From Mesobaculum littorinae (GTDB taxonomy: Bacteria > Pseudomonadota > Alphaproteobacteria > Rhodobacterales > Rhodobacteraceae), in assembly GCF_004011175.1 (NCBI RefSeq), contig NZ_RQXX01000002.1, positions 806,001-870,000 on the forward strand: a stretch of DNA of 64,000 bases, given 5' to 3'. The translations under genes were made by a program, and so were the position numbers. The notes under the pieces were generated by a model, which was not told the DNA's origin, did not search any database, and was given only the letters and a program-made list of their open reading frames with translations. Numbering within the stretch: the stretch's first letter is position 1; each line of letters starts with the position of its first letter. Positions 1 through 10,684 of this stretch are shown in pieces.

Positions 1-378
1 TTCCGCAATCACGGCTACGTGCCGACCGAGCAGGACCTGTCGCAGATCGAGGTCGGGCGCTCGACCCGCGAGACGGTCGCCGACACGGTGGGCCGGCCCG
101 GATCGGTCGGCGTGCTGGATGCGGGCGGCTGGTACTACGTGCAAAGCCGCTTCCGGCACTATGGCTACCGCGCCCCGCAGGAGATCGACCGCGAAATCGT
201 GGCGATTTCGTTCAACGACGCGGGCGTGGTCGAGAATGTCGAGCGCTTCGGGCTTGAGGATGGCCGCGTGGTGGCCCTGTCGCGTCGCGTGACCGACAGC
301 AACATCAAGGGCATCACCTTCCTGCGTCAGCTCTTCGGCAACCTCGGGCGTATCTCGGCGGCGGACCTCGAGAACTGA
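1..378 (+). CDS. bamE: Outer membrane assembly factor BamE (SmpA/OmlA family), 5' end missing
   Basis: The reading frame is open from base 1, so the start and the expected signal peptide with lipobox lie outside the window; 125 residues remain. The visible part has the BamE fold signature: a short helix followed by the VGRSTRETVADTVGRPGS loop, then a WYYVQSRFR strand and a charged C-terminal strand region (LEDGRVVALSRR). BamE is a small periplasmic lipoprotein of the BAM complex that helps insert beta-barrel proteins in the outer membrane. It runs towards msrB on the opposite strand. Family assignment is from sequence pattern only; the truncated N-terminus prevents checking the lipid-attachment cysteine. 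Confidence 0.85.
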   Translation, partial: FRNHGYVPTEQDLSQIEVGRSTRETVADTVGRPGSVGVLDAGGWYYVQSRFRHYGYRAPQEIDREIVAISFNDAGVVENVERFGLEDGRVVALSRRVTDSNIKGITFLRQLFGNLGRISAADLEN

Positions 379-650
379 TCGCGGCAAGGACGCCGATCCC
401 GCGGTAACGATTCCGATGTGAAACCGCCCTCCACGTCATGCGGGGGGAGGCGGGGCCCGGCTGCGGGCTACGGAATGGGCAGCCGGGGTCATCAAGTCGG
501 GGGGGGGCGATCTGCGGTTCGCAGGCGCGGTCCAGTCACCGCCCGCGCCACAGGTGTAGGGAAGAGATCATTCGCCGCGCAGGCGGCGCGCGACCCCGTG
601 GGGGGGCGGGCGGCACGGCGCTGCCACGCCGCCGCCCGGCCGTCCGGCGA

Positions 651-1082
651 TCAGGCCGCCGAGCCGTCGAGCCCGTCCTGGCCTTCGCCCTCGCTCTCCG
701 ACTGGAAATCCAGCGCGACGCCGTTCAGGCAGTAGCGCAGGCCGGTGGGTTCGGGCCCGTCGGGAAAGACGTGGCCCAGGTGCGCGTCGCAGCGTTTGCA
801 GTGCACCTCGGTGCGGCGCATGAACCAGCTGCGATCTTCGGTTTCGCCCACGAGGTCGGGGTTGGCCGGCTGCCAGAAGGATGGCCACCCCGTGCCGCTG
901 TCGAACTTGTGCGCCGAATCGAACAGGGCCGCGCCGCAGCAGGTGCAGCGGAAAAGGCCCGGCTCCTTCGGGAAGTCATCATGGGTAAAGGCGCGTTCGG
1001 TGCCGTGCTTGCGCGTCACCTTGTAGGCGAGACTGGAGAGCTCGCTTTGCCATTCGGCGTCGGACTTGACGACCTTGTCCAT
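651..1082 (-). CDS. msrB: Peptide-methionine (R)-S-oxide reductase MsrB
   Basis: Repairs oxidised proteins by reducing methionine-R-sulfoxide. The 143-residue protein has the zinc-binding cysteine pairs C46/C49 and C95/C98, the conserved TGWPSFW segment (residues 64-70), the HLGHVFPDGP segment, and the catalytic cysteine C118 in RYCLN. The frame stays open 18 codons further upstream, but an AAGGAG ribosome binding site lies just before the ATG at 1082, and the upstream residues look non-coding. The C-terminus is a short acidic, glycine-rich tail. It is divergent from the acyltransferase gene at 1300. Length and motifs match the family, so the call is firm. Confidence 0.93.
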   Translation of the reverse strand: MDKVVKSDAEWQSELSSLAYKVTRKHGTERAFTHDDFPKEPGLFRCTCCGAALFDSAHKFDSGTGWPSFWQPANPDLVGETEDRSWFMRRTEVHCKRCDAHLGHVFPDGPEPTGLRYCLNGVALDFQSESEGEGQDGLDGSAA

Positions 1083-1299
1083 ATCGGGGCCTCCTTGCGG
1101 GGTAGTTGTTGCGGGGCGCGCTGATGCGAATTCCATCCCTATCTAGGCGCTCGGACCGCAACGCCAAGCCCGCCGCCGGCGCGCGCGGCCGCCGATGCCC
1201 GGCCTGAGCCGCGGCCGCTACGTCGCCCGGCAGGTCCGCGGCGCCCTGGTCCCGGCGTGGCCCGCTGTGGGCGCGGGGGACGCGGGGGGCGGGCCCCGA

Positions 1300-2190
1300 A
1301 TGGCCGTTCTGGACACCGCCACCGCCGGCACTGCGGGCGGCGAGCCGATCCCCGGGGCAGACGCTGGCGCGGACAGGGGGGCAGAGCCTGAAGCAGGCCC
1401 GGTCCCCGACGACGTCGCAGTCACGGGGGCCGACATCGCCGCGGCCCAGCGGCTGCGTCATCTGGTCTTTGTCGAGCGTGGCGGCGCCGTGGCCCGGGAC
1501 GACGGGCGCGAGCGCGACGCCTTCGACGCGCGGTGCCTGCATGTCCTGATCGAGGACCGTGCCTCGGGCGCGCTGGTATGCTGTTTCCGCCTGCTGCCGC
1601 TGGCCCGTGGCGGGGAGATCGGGCGCAGCTACGCGGCGCAGTTCTACGACCTGTCGGGCCTTGCCGCCTTTGGCGGGCCGATGGTCGAGATGGGGCGCTT
1701 CTGCCTTCATCCCGACTGGCACGACCCCGATATCCTGCGCGTCGCCTGGGCCGAGGTGACGCGGATCGTCGATGCCATGGGGGTCGAGATGCTGTTCGGC
1801 TGCTCGTCGTTCCGGGGCACAGATGCCGCCGCCTATGCGGATGCGTTCGAGATGCTGCGCCGCCGGCACCTGGCGCCGGACCCCTGGCGACCCCGGGTCA
1901 AGGCACCGCAGATCATCCACTTTGCCCCCGGCGGGCGGCCCGCGCCCGACGGCCCCAAGCCCGACGGCCCCACGCCCGACCGCCCCGCGCCCGACCGCCA
2001 TGCGCCTGACCGCCGCCGCGCGCTCTTGTCGATGCCGCCGCTGCTTAGGACCTACCTGGCGATGGGGGGCTGGGTGTCGGATCATGCCGTGGTCGACACC
2101 CGGATGAACACCCTGCACGTCTTCACCGGGGTCGAGATTTCCGCCATCCCGCCCGCCCGTGCCCGGGCGCTGCGCGCGGTGGCAGGCTGA
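1300..2190 (+). CDS. olsB: OlsB-type ornithine N-alpha-acyltransferase (ornithine lipid synthesis)
   Basis: Predicted to transfer a 3-hydroxyacyl group from acyl-ACP to ornithine, giving lyso-ornithine lipid. The GNAT-like core is clear: AAQRLRHLVFVE, DAFDARCLHVLIED, GGEIGRSYAAQFYDL, MVEMGRFCLHPDWHDPDILR, and the C-terminal LLRTYLAMGGWVSDHAVVD segment that is typical of OlsB. About 30 residues of a degenerate PDG/PDR repeat (residues about 208-240) interrupt the protein before that last block. ATG 1300 is preferred because the residues before it (from 1195) are low complexity and a G-rich Shine-Dalgarno-like stretch precedes it. No olsA acyltransferase is adjacent, so the second acylation enzyme must be elsewhere if the pathway is complete. 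Confidence 0.75.
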   Translation: MAVLDTATAGTAGGEPIPGADAGADRGAEPEAGPVPDDVAVTGADIAAAQRLRHLVFVERGGAVARDDGRERDAFDARCLHVLIEDRASGALVCCFRLLPLARGGEIGRSYAAQFYDLSGLAAFGGPMVEMGRFCLHPDWHDPDILRVAWAEVTRIVDAMGVEMLFGCSSFRGTDAAAYADAFEMLRRRHLAPDPWRPRVKAPQIIHFAPGGRPAPDGPKPDGPTPDRPAPDRHAPDRRRALLSMPPLLRTYLAMGGWVSDHAVVDTRMNTLHVFTGVEISAIPPARARALRAVAG

Positions 2191-2526
2191 GACGGTCCCC
2201 CCGGTCGCCGTCCCTTGCTGGTGCGGCAGGGCGTTCTGGTGCGCGGCGGGCGCGGTAAGGGGCAGGCGCGCAATCTCGGGATCGGCCCGGGGCTCGTGAC
2301 GCGTCTGCGAGCCACCCCATGGGGGGGCGCCCGTGCTGCTGGGACGGCAGACACGGGGCGCGCTCTCCCACGCTCTCCCGCGCGCGTTCCCCCGCGTCTC
2401 CGCCTTCGCTGTGACCATCCGGCCCCCACCTCCGGCACTCAGGACCGACCGCAGGGCCACCCATCTCGGCGCGTCGGCGGAGCAAGGGGCATTGACGTTG
2501 CGCGGGGGGCGGCATAGCTCGCGCCC
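2191..2526. other. Intergenic gap, no gene seen
   Basis: 336 bases between olsB and the ABC-F gene. Open frames here lack family signatures and run antisense or out of frame into neighbours. I see no convincing terminator, RNA or promoter motif beyond generally GC-rich sequence. Confidence 0.5.
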
Positions 2527-4359
<1,833 letters not shown>

Positions 4360-4576
4360 GCACCGGATGCTGACCCCGGCGCCTTCGGCATGAGAGGGCG
4401 CGGGGGCTGCGCGGCACGGACGACGCTGCACGGGCGACGCCCTAGAATGACGGCGCGACGCGGGCAGGGCACATGGGCCGTGCCGGCAAAGGGTGGTACG
4501 TGACCCCGATCCCGCGGCCCGTTTCGGGGTTCGGAGGGCGGTAACCGCGACGACGGCGGCCAAAGGGAGCGGAGGC

Positions 4577-5083
4577 ATGGAAATGGACAGCGACGTGCAG
4601 ATCGCCAGGCTTGTGGCCGCGGATCTGGCCCTGTTCCAGGCGATCCGCCTGGAATCACTGCGGCGCGCGCCCGCGGACTTCGCCAATACCGAGGCCGACT
4701 GGACCGCGCTGTCCCGCGACGACTGGCTGGCCCGGCTGAAAACGCCGGTCTTCGCCGCGCTGCGGGGCGGGGATCCGGTGGGCGTCATGGGGCTCTTGCC
4801 GCAAACGGGCGAGAAGCGGGCCCATCGCGCCAAGCTCGTCATGGTCTACCTGCGCGACACCGAGCGGGGGCGCGGCTTGGCCGATGCGCTGCTGGCCAGG
4901 GTCATGGAGTTCGCTGCCGATACCGGCATTCGCCAGCTCGAACTGTCGGTCAATGCCACCAACGCGCGCGCCGTCCGGTTCTACGAACGGCACGGCTTTG
5001 CCACGGTGGGCCGCATTCCCCGGGCGCTGATCGATGCGGGGCGCGATGTCGACGAGCTGATCATGATCCGGGCCGCGCCCTAG
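4577..5083 (+). CDS. GNAT family N-acetyltransferase
   Basis: A 168-residue single-domain GNAT enzyme; the acceptor substrate is unknown. It shows the acetyl-CoA binding motif A as MVYLRDTERGRGLADALLARV and motif B as LSVNATNARAVRFYERHGFATVGR, the usual C-terminal landmarks. The ATG at 4577 has AGGGAG seven bases upstream; the ATG at 4583 is as good because GGAGG lies seven bases before it, so the first two residues are uncertain. It runs towards a second, unrelated GNAT gene on the other strand. Confidence 0.82.
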   Translation: MEMDSDVQIARLVAADLALFQAIRLESLRRAPADFANTEADWTALSRDDWLARLKTPVFAALRGGDPVGVMGLLPQTGEKRAHRAKLVMVYLRDTERGRGLADALLARVMEFAADTGIRQLELSVNATNARAVRFYERHGFATVGRIPRALIDAGRDVDELIMIRAAP

Positions 5084-5296
5084 CCGGGCGTCGAGCCCGG
5101 CGCCGCAGAGCTTCGGCGCCGATCCGCGCCACAGTCCCTCGCCGCAGTCCCATGCCTCTGGCATATGCCCCTATCCGCCGATCCTGTCAGGCAGCCGGAA
5201 AGCAGGCAGAGGGGGCGAACCGCCCTCCTGCGCTCCATCCGGCCTCTCGCAACCGGGGGCGGCTTTGGGCCTGCAAGCCGGGCTGCTGCCGGGCGC

Positions 5297-5758
5297 TCAG
5301 GACACCAGCAGGCGGCGGCAGTCGACGCCATAGACGGGCCTGTAGGTCTCGAACCCCAGCGCGGCGTAGTAGGCGATGCCCTCCGCGTTGGTCGCGGCGA
5401 TGAAGGCTTCGATCGCGGGCACGCCCGCGGTCCGGGCGGCCTCCAGCGTCGCAGCGAAAAGGCGGCGGCCCACGCCGCGGCGGGCGCTTGTGGGGCGGAT
5501 ATGCGTGCCGATGATCCCCCAGCCCGACGGAGTGCCGTAGGGATTGCCCTCGGACGCGCGTCTCAGCGACTGAAACCCCATGACCTCGCCGGCCTCGTCG
5601 ATGGCGAGCGAACAGCGAATCTCGTCGGGATGCGTGATGTAGTTCGCCCGCGCGAAGTCGGGATCGCTGGCTTTCTGTCGCTTCCCGGCAGCGACAAGGT
5701 CGCGCAGCACAAGGCTTACGGCATCGGCATCGTCCGACGTGGCGGGGCGTATCAGCAT
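5297..5758 (-). CDS. GNAT family N-acetyltransferase
   Basis: A 153-residue GNAT protein beginning MLIRPATSDDADAV, a typical opening strand and helix of the family. Motif A is seen as GTHIRPTSARRGVGRRLFAATLEAA and motif B as FIAATNAEGIAYYAALGFETYR. The substrate cannot be inferred. It lies downstream of the AI-2E-type permease on the same strand, with a 173-base gap, so co-transcription is possible but not shown. Confidence 0.82.
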   Translation of the reverse strand: MLIRPATSDDADAVSLVLRDLVAAGKRQKASDPDFARANYITHPDEIRCSLAIDEAGEVMGFQSLRRASEGNPYGTPSGWGIIGTHIRPTSARRGVGRRLFAATLEAARTAGVPAIEAFIAATNAEGIAYYAALGFETYRPVYGVDCRRLLVS

Positions 5759-5931
5759 GTCCGGGCTCCGGGGTGTGGTGCGGATCCCGGGCGATATCGC
5801 ATGGCGCGGGCCATCCCGGCAACCGGGGCCAGCCGGGTGCGTCCCACGTGGGGGCGCGGGGCGCGCCGGTCAGTGGACCCCGACCGCAAGGGCACCTGTC
5901 GGATACATCTGGCAGGGGCGTTTCGGGGCCG

Positions 5932-6969
5932 TCAAAGGCGGCCGGTGGCCGACATCATCACCGCGATGGGCCGGGTCGGCGCGACCTCGGCCAGCACCAG
6001 CACCAGGCTCGCCGTCATCGGCACCGCCAGGAACGCGCCGGGCAAGCCCCAGAGCGCGCTCCACACCGCGAGGGACAGAAGCACGACGAAGGGGCTGAGG
6101 TTGAACGCCCGTCCCATCATTCGCGGTTCGAGATAGGCGCCCACCACGATCTGCGCCGCGCTGAGCGCCACCAGCACCAGCACCGCCATGCCCAGCGATC
6201 CGAACTGCGCCAGCGCCAGAAGGACCGGCGCCACCACGCCAGCCAGCGACCCAAGATAGGGGATGTAGTTGAAGAACCCGATCAGCACCGCCCAGAACAG
6301 CGCGAACTCGATCCCGATAAGCAGCATCAGCGCATAGGACGCGACGGCGAGGATCACGTTCACGGTCGTCTTGACGAAGAGATAGCCGCCGATCCGGTCG
6401 TTGATCCGCATCAGCAGCGACAGCGCGCGGCGGCCATTCTCCTCGCCCCCGGCGGCAATGACCAGCTTGCGCGCCAGCATGCCCCGCTCGGCCATGAAGA
6501 ACGAGGCGTAGAGCACCACGAGGAACAGGGTCGAGCCCACGCCCTGCAGCGACAGCAGCGCGGGCGCGATCAGCGCGCGGGTGTCGACCTGGTCGAAGGT
6601 CGCGCGGCGCAGCGTCTCCCACGTCGGTTCGTTCTCGATCCCCAGCATCGCGGCCACGCGGTTCACGATCAGGTCGAGGTTCGATTCGTAGCGGGGCAGG
6701 GCGGCGGCCACCTGTCCGAGGTTGGTCAGCACCAGCACGAACAGAAGTACCACCGCGACGGTAAAGCCCAGCAGGACGAGCGCCCGCCGCCCCCAGGCCG
6801 GCAGGTAGCCCAGAAGCGGCACGCGCCGCATCGTTTCGGCCGCCGAGGACAGCACGTAGACCGAGATCAGCGCGGCCAGCACGGGAATCAGGATCGGCCG
6901 CCCGATCCAGAGCAGCCAGCCCAGCATCAGGATCAGGGCGATCCCGTAGGTAAGGCGACGGATACGCAA
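5932..6969 (-). CDS. AI-2E family transporter (PerM/TqsA-like permease)
   Basis: A 345-residue polytopic inner-membrane protein with about eight hydrophobic segments in the AI-2E exporter-like order. A first helix pair (YGIALILMLGWLLWIGRPIL), a third helix and a long soluble loop are followed by the conserved FFNYIPYLGSLAGVVAP and the GAYLEPRMMGRAFNLSPFVVLLSL segment, which is diagnostic. Substrates of most members are unknown and the name is historical. The start is a TTG at 6969, supported by AAGGAG five bases upstream; no ATG or GTG fits the same ribosome binding site. Confidence 0.85.
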   Translation of the reverse strand: MRIRRLTYGIALILMLGWLLWIGRPILIPVLAALISVYVLSSAAETMRRVPLLGYLPAWGRRALVLLGFTVAVVLLFVLVLTNLGQVAAALPRYESNLDLIVNRVAAMLGIENEPTWETLRRATFDQVDTRALIAPALLSLQGVGSTLFLVVLYASFFMAERGMLARKLVIAAGGEENGRRALSLLMRINDRIGGYLFVKTTVNVILAVASYALMLLIGIEFALFWAVLIGFFNYIPYLGSLAGVVAPVLLALAQFGSLGMAVLVLVALSAAQIVVGAYLEPRMMGRAFNLSPFVVLLSLAVWSALWGLPGAFLAVPMTASLVLVLAEVAPTRPIAVMMSATGRL

Positions 6970-7179
6970 GGAGGCTCCTTTCCCATGGGCGGCGCCCGCG
7001 CGGGGCCGATGCGACAGTCTTGCCCCACTCCCGCGGCGCCGCCAATGGGGTCCGGTGCCGCGCCCGGGGGGTGCCTTTGGGGGGCAAGCGGGGGGCCCTG
7101 TAGGGCGCCGGGACGGGTCGTCCGGCTCCGCGGGTGGCCGCGGGCCCGGCGCCGCCTCGGGGGCGCTATTCCGGGGGCG

Positions 7180-7689
7180 CTACTCCGGTGCCTCGGCGTA
7201 GATGCCGTTGTAGAACAGAAGTGGCGTGCCCTCGCGCCAGCTGGCCGAGACGACCCGGCCCACGACGATGGCGTGGTCGCCACCCTCGTGCACCGCGTGG
7301 GCAGTGCAGTCGAATCGCGCGAGGCAATCCAGAAGCGGCGTGCCGCCGGCACCCTCCCCGACGTCGAAGCCGTCGAAGGTCCGGCCGTCGCGGGCGAAGT
7401 TGGCGCAAAGATCGTACTGGTCCGCCGCCATGACGTGGATCGCGAAATGCCGTGCCTCGACGAAGGAGGTGAAGCGCTTCGACGATCGCGCGGGCGACCA
7501 CAGCACCAGCGGCGGGTCGATCGACAGGCTGGCGAAGCTGTTGGCCGTGATGCCCAAGGGGCCGGTCGCGTCGCGGGTCGTGATCACCGTCACCCCGGTC
7601 GCGAAGCGACCTAGCGCCGCGCGGAAATCGCGGGCGGTGTCGGGGCCGGGCGTGATGCTTTTGTCCATGCGCTCTCTGTTCTCTGCCAT
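7180..7689 (-). CDS. Flavin reductase-like FMN-binding protein
   Basis: A 169-residue protein of the flavin reductase-like split-barrel family, which uses NAD(P)H to reduce free flavin, often for a partner monooxygenase. Key segments are FRAALGRFATGVTVITTRD, GPLGITANSFASLSIDPPLVLW (flavin-contacting loop) and GGDHAIVVGRVV near the end. The ATG at 7689 overlaps the stop of the aldo-keto reductase by one base; a second in-frame ATG at 7668 is an alternative start. The overlap suggests translational coupling. No two-component monooxygenase lies next to it, so its partner is unknown. Confidence 0.83.
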   Translation of the reverse strand: MAENRERMDKSITPGPDTARDFRAALGRFATGVTVITTRDATGPLGITANSFASLSIDPPLVLWSPARSSKRFTSFVEARHFAIHVMAADQYDLCANFARDGRTFDGFDVGEGAGGTPLLDCLARFDCTAHAVHEGGDHAIVVGRVVSASWREGTPLLFYNGIYAEAPE

Positions 7690-8591
7690 CAGGGCACCTC
7701 GTTTCCGAGGGCTCGGGTATAGAGGTCGAACCACGTCTGGCGGTCGATCTCCACCGAAAACGCGGCGGCCATCTCGGCGATCCGCTCGGGGCGTGTGCTG
7801 CCGATCACCGGCAATATGCCCGCCGGGTGCGCCAGAAGCCAGCCAAGCGCCACCGCCGCGGGCGTGACGCCGCGGTGCCGCGCCAGGGTGTCCAGGGCCG
7901 CGCGCAGCCGCGGCGGCGCCGTTTCCCCCAGAAGCGCCCCGCCGCCCAGCGGGGACCACGCCATCGGCAGAAGTCGCCGTTCGTGCAGAAAGGCTAGGTC
8001 GCCGTTGGTCAGCGCCCCCGGCGTGGCAAGGCCAAGCTCGATCTGGTTGGCGCAAAGCGGCACCTGCATCCGCGATTGCAGCAGCGTCAGGTCGTGCGGC
8101 CGGAAATTCGACACGCCGACCGCCGCGACCTTGCCCTGCGCCACCAGCCGGTCCAGCGCGGCGCCCGTCGCGTCGGGGTCGAGGAAGGGATCGGGCCGGT
8201 GGATCAGCAGAAGGTCGATCCGCTCGATCCCCATCAGCCGCAGCGATGCCTCGACGCTGCGCGCGATGTGGTCGGGCGAGGTGTCGTAGTGCTTCAGCCG
8301 CGCGGCGGCATGGCGGCCCATCGGCGCGACGATGCCGCACTTGGTGACGATCTCGACCCGGTCGCGAAGCTCCGGCGCCTGCGCGAGGGCCGCGCCCAGC
8401 AGCTCTTCGCTGCGATAGCCGCCATAGATATCGGCCTGGTCCAGCGTGGTGATCCCGTGATCGAGACAGGTCCCGATCCGCTTCAGGATGGCCCCGGGCG
8501 ACGTGTCGCAGGCCTCCGCAAGCCCCGCCATGCCGCAGGCAATACGGCTGAAGCTGAGCCCGGGGGCGACGGATCTGCGGGTGTGGGACAT
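7689..8591 (-). CDS. Aldo/keto reductase (YdhF-like)
   Basis: A 300-residue NADPH-dependent oxidoreductase with the TIM-barrel aldo-keto reductase signatures. The catalytic tetrad can be placed at D51, Y56 (DQADIYGG), K84 and H131 (LLLIHRPDP). The C-terminal cofactor segment reads LPVIGSTRPERI. The overall pattern is closest to the E. coli YdhF branch. The natural substrate is not predictable. It is the first gene of a two-gene unit with the flavin reductase. The start at 8591 gives the normal family length; the frame extends further upstream without family similarity. Confidence 0.87.
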   Translation of the reverse strand: MSHTRRSVAPGLSFSRIACGMAGLAEACDTSPGAILKRIGTCLDHGITTLDQADIYGGYRSEELLGAALAQAPELRDRVEIVTKCGIVAPMGRHAAARLKHYDTSPDHIARSVEASLRLMGIERIDLLLIHRPDPFLDPDATGAALDRLVAQGKVAAVGVSNFRPHDLTLLQSRMQVPLCANQIELGLATPGALTNGDLAFLHERRLLPMAWSPLGGGALLGETAPPRLRAALDTLARHRGVTPAAVALGWLLAHPAGILPVIGSTRPERIAEMAAAFSVEIDRQTWFDLYTRALGNEVP

Positions 8592-8901
8592 GCAAAACGG
8601 GCTTTCTGTCGAACGTTGTCGCGGCGGCGCGGGCGGGCCCGGCCGCGGCCCAGCCTGCCACAGACCGCCACGCCCGAACAGGCCACCCGCGTGCGGGGGG
8701 CGGCGCCGGGGGGCGAGGGGAGCGGCCCGGCTGGCTTCGGTCGGCTTCCGTCGGCGGGATGCGGCGGGGACCTGCCGCATCACGGCCCGTGCGTGCCGCG
8801 ACAGGGCGGACACAAGGCGCGGGGATCGCCTCACGTCACTGGCGCGGCCCCGCGACGCGGCACGGCTGGTCGGGCCGGACGACCGCCCTAGATGACGCCA
8901 C
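8592..8901. other. Divergent intergenic region
   Basis: 310 bases between the start of the aldo-keto reductase (minus) and the start of the DUF1499 gene (plus). It must hold both promoters, but I cannot identify convincing -35/-10 pairs or an operator in this GC-rich stretch. Confidence 0.4.
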
Positions 8902-9369
8902 ATGCGCATGATCACATCCCTCCTCGCCGCCGCCGTCCTGGGGCTTTTCGCTTGGATCAGACTCGCCCCCAGCGACCCGCAGGACTGGCACACCGATCCC
9001 GCCGACGCCGTTAGCCCCGACGGCAACGGCTGGCTGCTGCGGGCCGAGGGCGGCAACGCCCCGCCGCCGCGTTTCGCGGTGACGCCCGAGGTGCTGCTGA
9101 AAGAGGCCGACCGCGTCGCCCGTGGCACGCCACGCACGCGGGTGCTGGCCGGCGGCGTCGGATCGGGACGGATCACCTATGTCACCCGGTCGCTGCTGAT
9201 GGGTTATCCCGACTATACCACCATCACCGCCCGCGCCGCGCCCGAGGGCGCGTGGCTGCTGGTTCATGCCCGCCAGAGGTTCGGGCAGAAGGACATGGGG
9301 GTGAACCGCGCCCGGGTCGAGAATTGGGTGGGGCGGCTGTCGTCTCGCCTGCCGCGCCTGGGCGACTGA
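8902..9369 (+). CDS. DUF1499 domain protein
   Basis: A 155-residue protein with an N-terminal hydrophobic segment (ITSLLAAAVLGLFAWIRL, residues 4-21) that should act as a membrane anchor or signal. The rest is exported or periplasmic. The DUF1499 core is seen in the SLLMGYPDYTTITARAAPEGAWLLVHARQRFGQKD region (residues 98-132) and the basic ending ARVENWVGRLSSRL. Function is unknown for the family. It is followed by the acylphosphatase-like gene on the same strand after 135 bases. Confidence 0.78.
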   Translation: MRMITSLLAAAVLGLFAWIRLAPSDPQDWHTDPADAVSPDGNGWLLRAEGGNAPPPRFAVTPEVLLKEADRVARGTPRTRVLAGGVGSGRITYVTRSLLMGYPDYTTITARAAPEGAWLLVHARQRFGQKDMGVNRARVENWVGRLSSRLPRLGD

Positions 9370-9504
9370 CGCCCGCGCGGGCGGGGTGCTGCCGGGCCAC
9401 TGCGACAGGCCTTGGTCGCGCGTCGGCCCCGGCTCCGGCGGCGCTTCCCCAAGGTGCCCTGGCCTAGGGAGCGGCAATCCCGCCCTGCAAAGTACGAGGA
9501 CCGG

Positions 9505-9840
9505 ATGGACCCGACCCCGCAACAAGACCCCGCAGCGCCGCAGGCGCCGGACCGGCCAGCGCCGCCGCGCGTCTCGGAACGTTTCGTCATCACCGGCGCC
9601 GTCGAGGCCGCGGATTTCCCGGGCTGGATCGGGGCCCACGGGCGCAAGCTGGGGCTGGAGCTGGGCCCGATGGAGCGGCAGGGCGCCGCGCTGGCCTTTC
9701 GCGCCGCGGGCGCGCCCGAGATGCTCGACGCGCTGGAGATGGGATGCAGCCTCGGGCCGCGCTCGGTGACGGTGCAGCGCGTCGACCGACAGGCCCTGAG
9801 CAACGAGGGCCCTGCCGTTGGTTTCAACAGTGCCCGGTAA
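9505..9840 (+). CDS. Acylphosphatase-like protein, probably catalytically inactive
   Basis: A 111-residue protein. After a Pro/Ala/Gln-rich leader (residues 1-25), the segment VSERFVITGAVEAADFPGWI and the following ARKLGL-like helix, ending in GPRSVTVQRVDRQ, follow the secondary-structure pattern of acylphosphatase. The phosphate-binding loop (normally GxVQGVxFR) reads GAVEAADFP, so the catalytic arginine is absent, and the conserved asparagine of the RN motif is also missing. I infer a non-catalytic relative; the fold assignment itself is moderate. The start at 9505 has GAGGA four bases upstream. Confidence 0.5.
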   Translation: MDPTPQQDPAAPQAPDRPAPPRVSERFVITGAVEAADFPGWIGAHGRKLGLELGPMERQGAALAFRAAGAPEMLDALEMGCSLGPRSVTVQRVDRQALSNEGPAVGFNSAR

Positions 9841-9914
9841 ACGTGCAATCCGACTAATAAGTGATCAAAGTATCGCGTTTCGGAGGGCGCGCCACGGGGC
9901 TGTCCGGCGCCTGT

Positions 9915-9943
9915 TTGACCGGCCTGCGCGCCACCCCTAGGGC
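9915..9943 (+). promoter_or_regulatory. Possible promoter of the purine/oxygenase operon
   Basis: TTGACC at 9915-9920 is followed 17 bases later by TAGGGC at 9938-9943, a weak -35/-10 pair about 55 bases before the first gene of the operon. An AT-richer stretch (9845-9885) precedes it. Pattern only; the -10 match is poor. Confidence 0.22.
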
Positions 9944-9997
9944 TTGCGGCTAACGGTTCCCGGCCTGCGGGGACGCCTGCCCGGAGGTCCGCCAGCC

Positions 9998-10684
9998 ATG
10001 CCCGATCCGATCCTTTGGCATCCTGCTGCGCTGTCCCGCGATCTGCCGGCGGCGACGGTGATGCCAACGGCCTGCGGGGATGTCGAGGTCGCGCTGTGGC
10101 GCAGCGCAGGGGGGCGGGTCTCGGCGTGGTACGACCGTTGCCCGCACCGCGGCATGCGTCTGTCGCACGGCTTCGTCCGGGGCGAGATGCTCAGCTGCAT
10201 CTACCACGGCTGGCGCTTCGATACCGAAGCCGTCTGCCGCAAGATCCCGGCCCATCCCGACCTGACGCCGCCCGAAACCATCACCGTACCGCGGTTTCGC
10301 GCCGCCGAACGCCACGGCGTGATCTGGATCGCCCCGCGAAGCGATGCAGCAGGTCAGGGGCAGGAGGCCGGCCAAGGCCAGGGACGTGGGCAGGGCCGGG
10401 GGACGCTGGACGACGGCGATCCGGCGCCGGACGCCTTGCCGCCACTGCCGGGGGACCTCGGGCCGCTGCGCAGCCTGCAGGTCGCGCGCGACGGGGCCGC
10501 GGTCGCCGATGCCCTGGGCGGCTGGCACGCCCGGGTGGCGGGGGGCGTTCACGTGCTGGTGCAGGCCCTTCCCGGGGGGCACGCGGCGCTGCATAGTCTG
10601 ATCGACCCCGAAGGCGACGCGATCGCCGCCAGCCGCCGGCTGGAGGCGCTGCGCCGCGATCTGGAAAGCGAGGCTGCCGCATGA
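9998..10684 (+). CDS. Rieske [2Fe-2S] protein with degenerate C-terminal oxygenase part
   Basis: A 228-residue protein with an intact Rieske cluster site: C48 and H50 in CPHRG, C67 and H70 in CIYHGW. It should pass electrons to a mononuclear-iron oxygenase. After a Gln/Gly-rich linker (residues about 123-140) the C-terminal 85 residues (including VLVQALPGGHAALHSLIDPEG) resemble a worn-down oxygenase domain; the iron-binding N-D-H-H motif is absent. GGAGGT lies nine bases before the ATG. The gene overlaps the next one by four bases (ATGA). With gene 10681 it forms a complementary pair, each keeping the metal site the other has lost. Family resembles the Rieske N-terminal domains of ring-hydroxylating and N-demethylating oxygenases. 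Confidence 0.8.
   Translation: MPDPILWHPAALSRDLPAATVMPTACGDVEVALWRSAGGRVSAWYDRCPHRGMRLSHGFVRGEMLSCIYHGWRFDTEAVCRKIPAHPDLTPPETITVPRFRAAERHGVIWIAPRSDAAGQGQEAGQGQGRGQGRGTLDDGDPAPDALPPLPGDLGPLRSLQVARDGAAVADALGGWHARVAGGVHVLVQALPGGHAALHSLIDPEGDAIAASRRLEALRRDLESEAAA

Noticed and set aside
9845-9900. AT-richer stretch with GTGATCAAAG as a possible FNR site
   Set aside because: Only one half matches TTGAY/RTCAA; the second half-site is absent.
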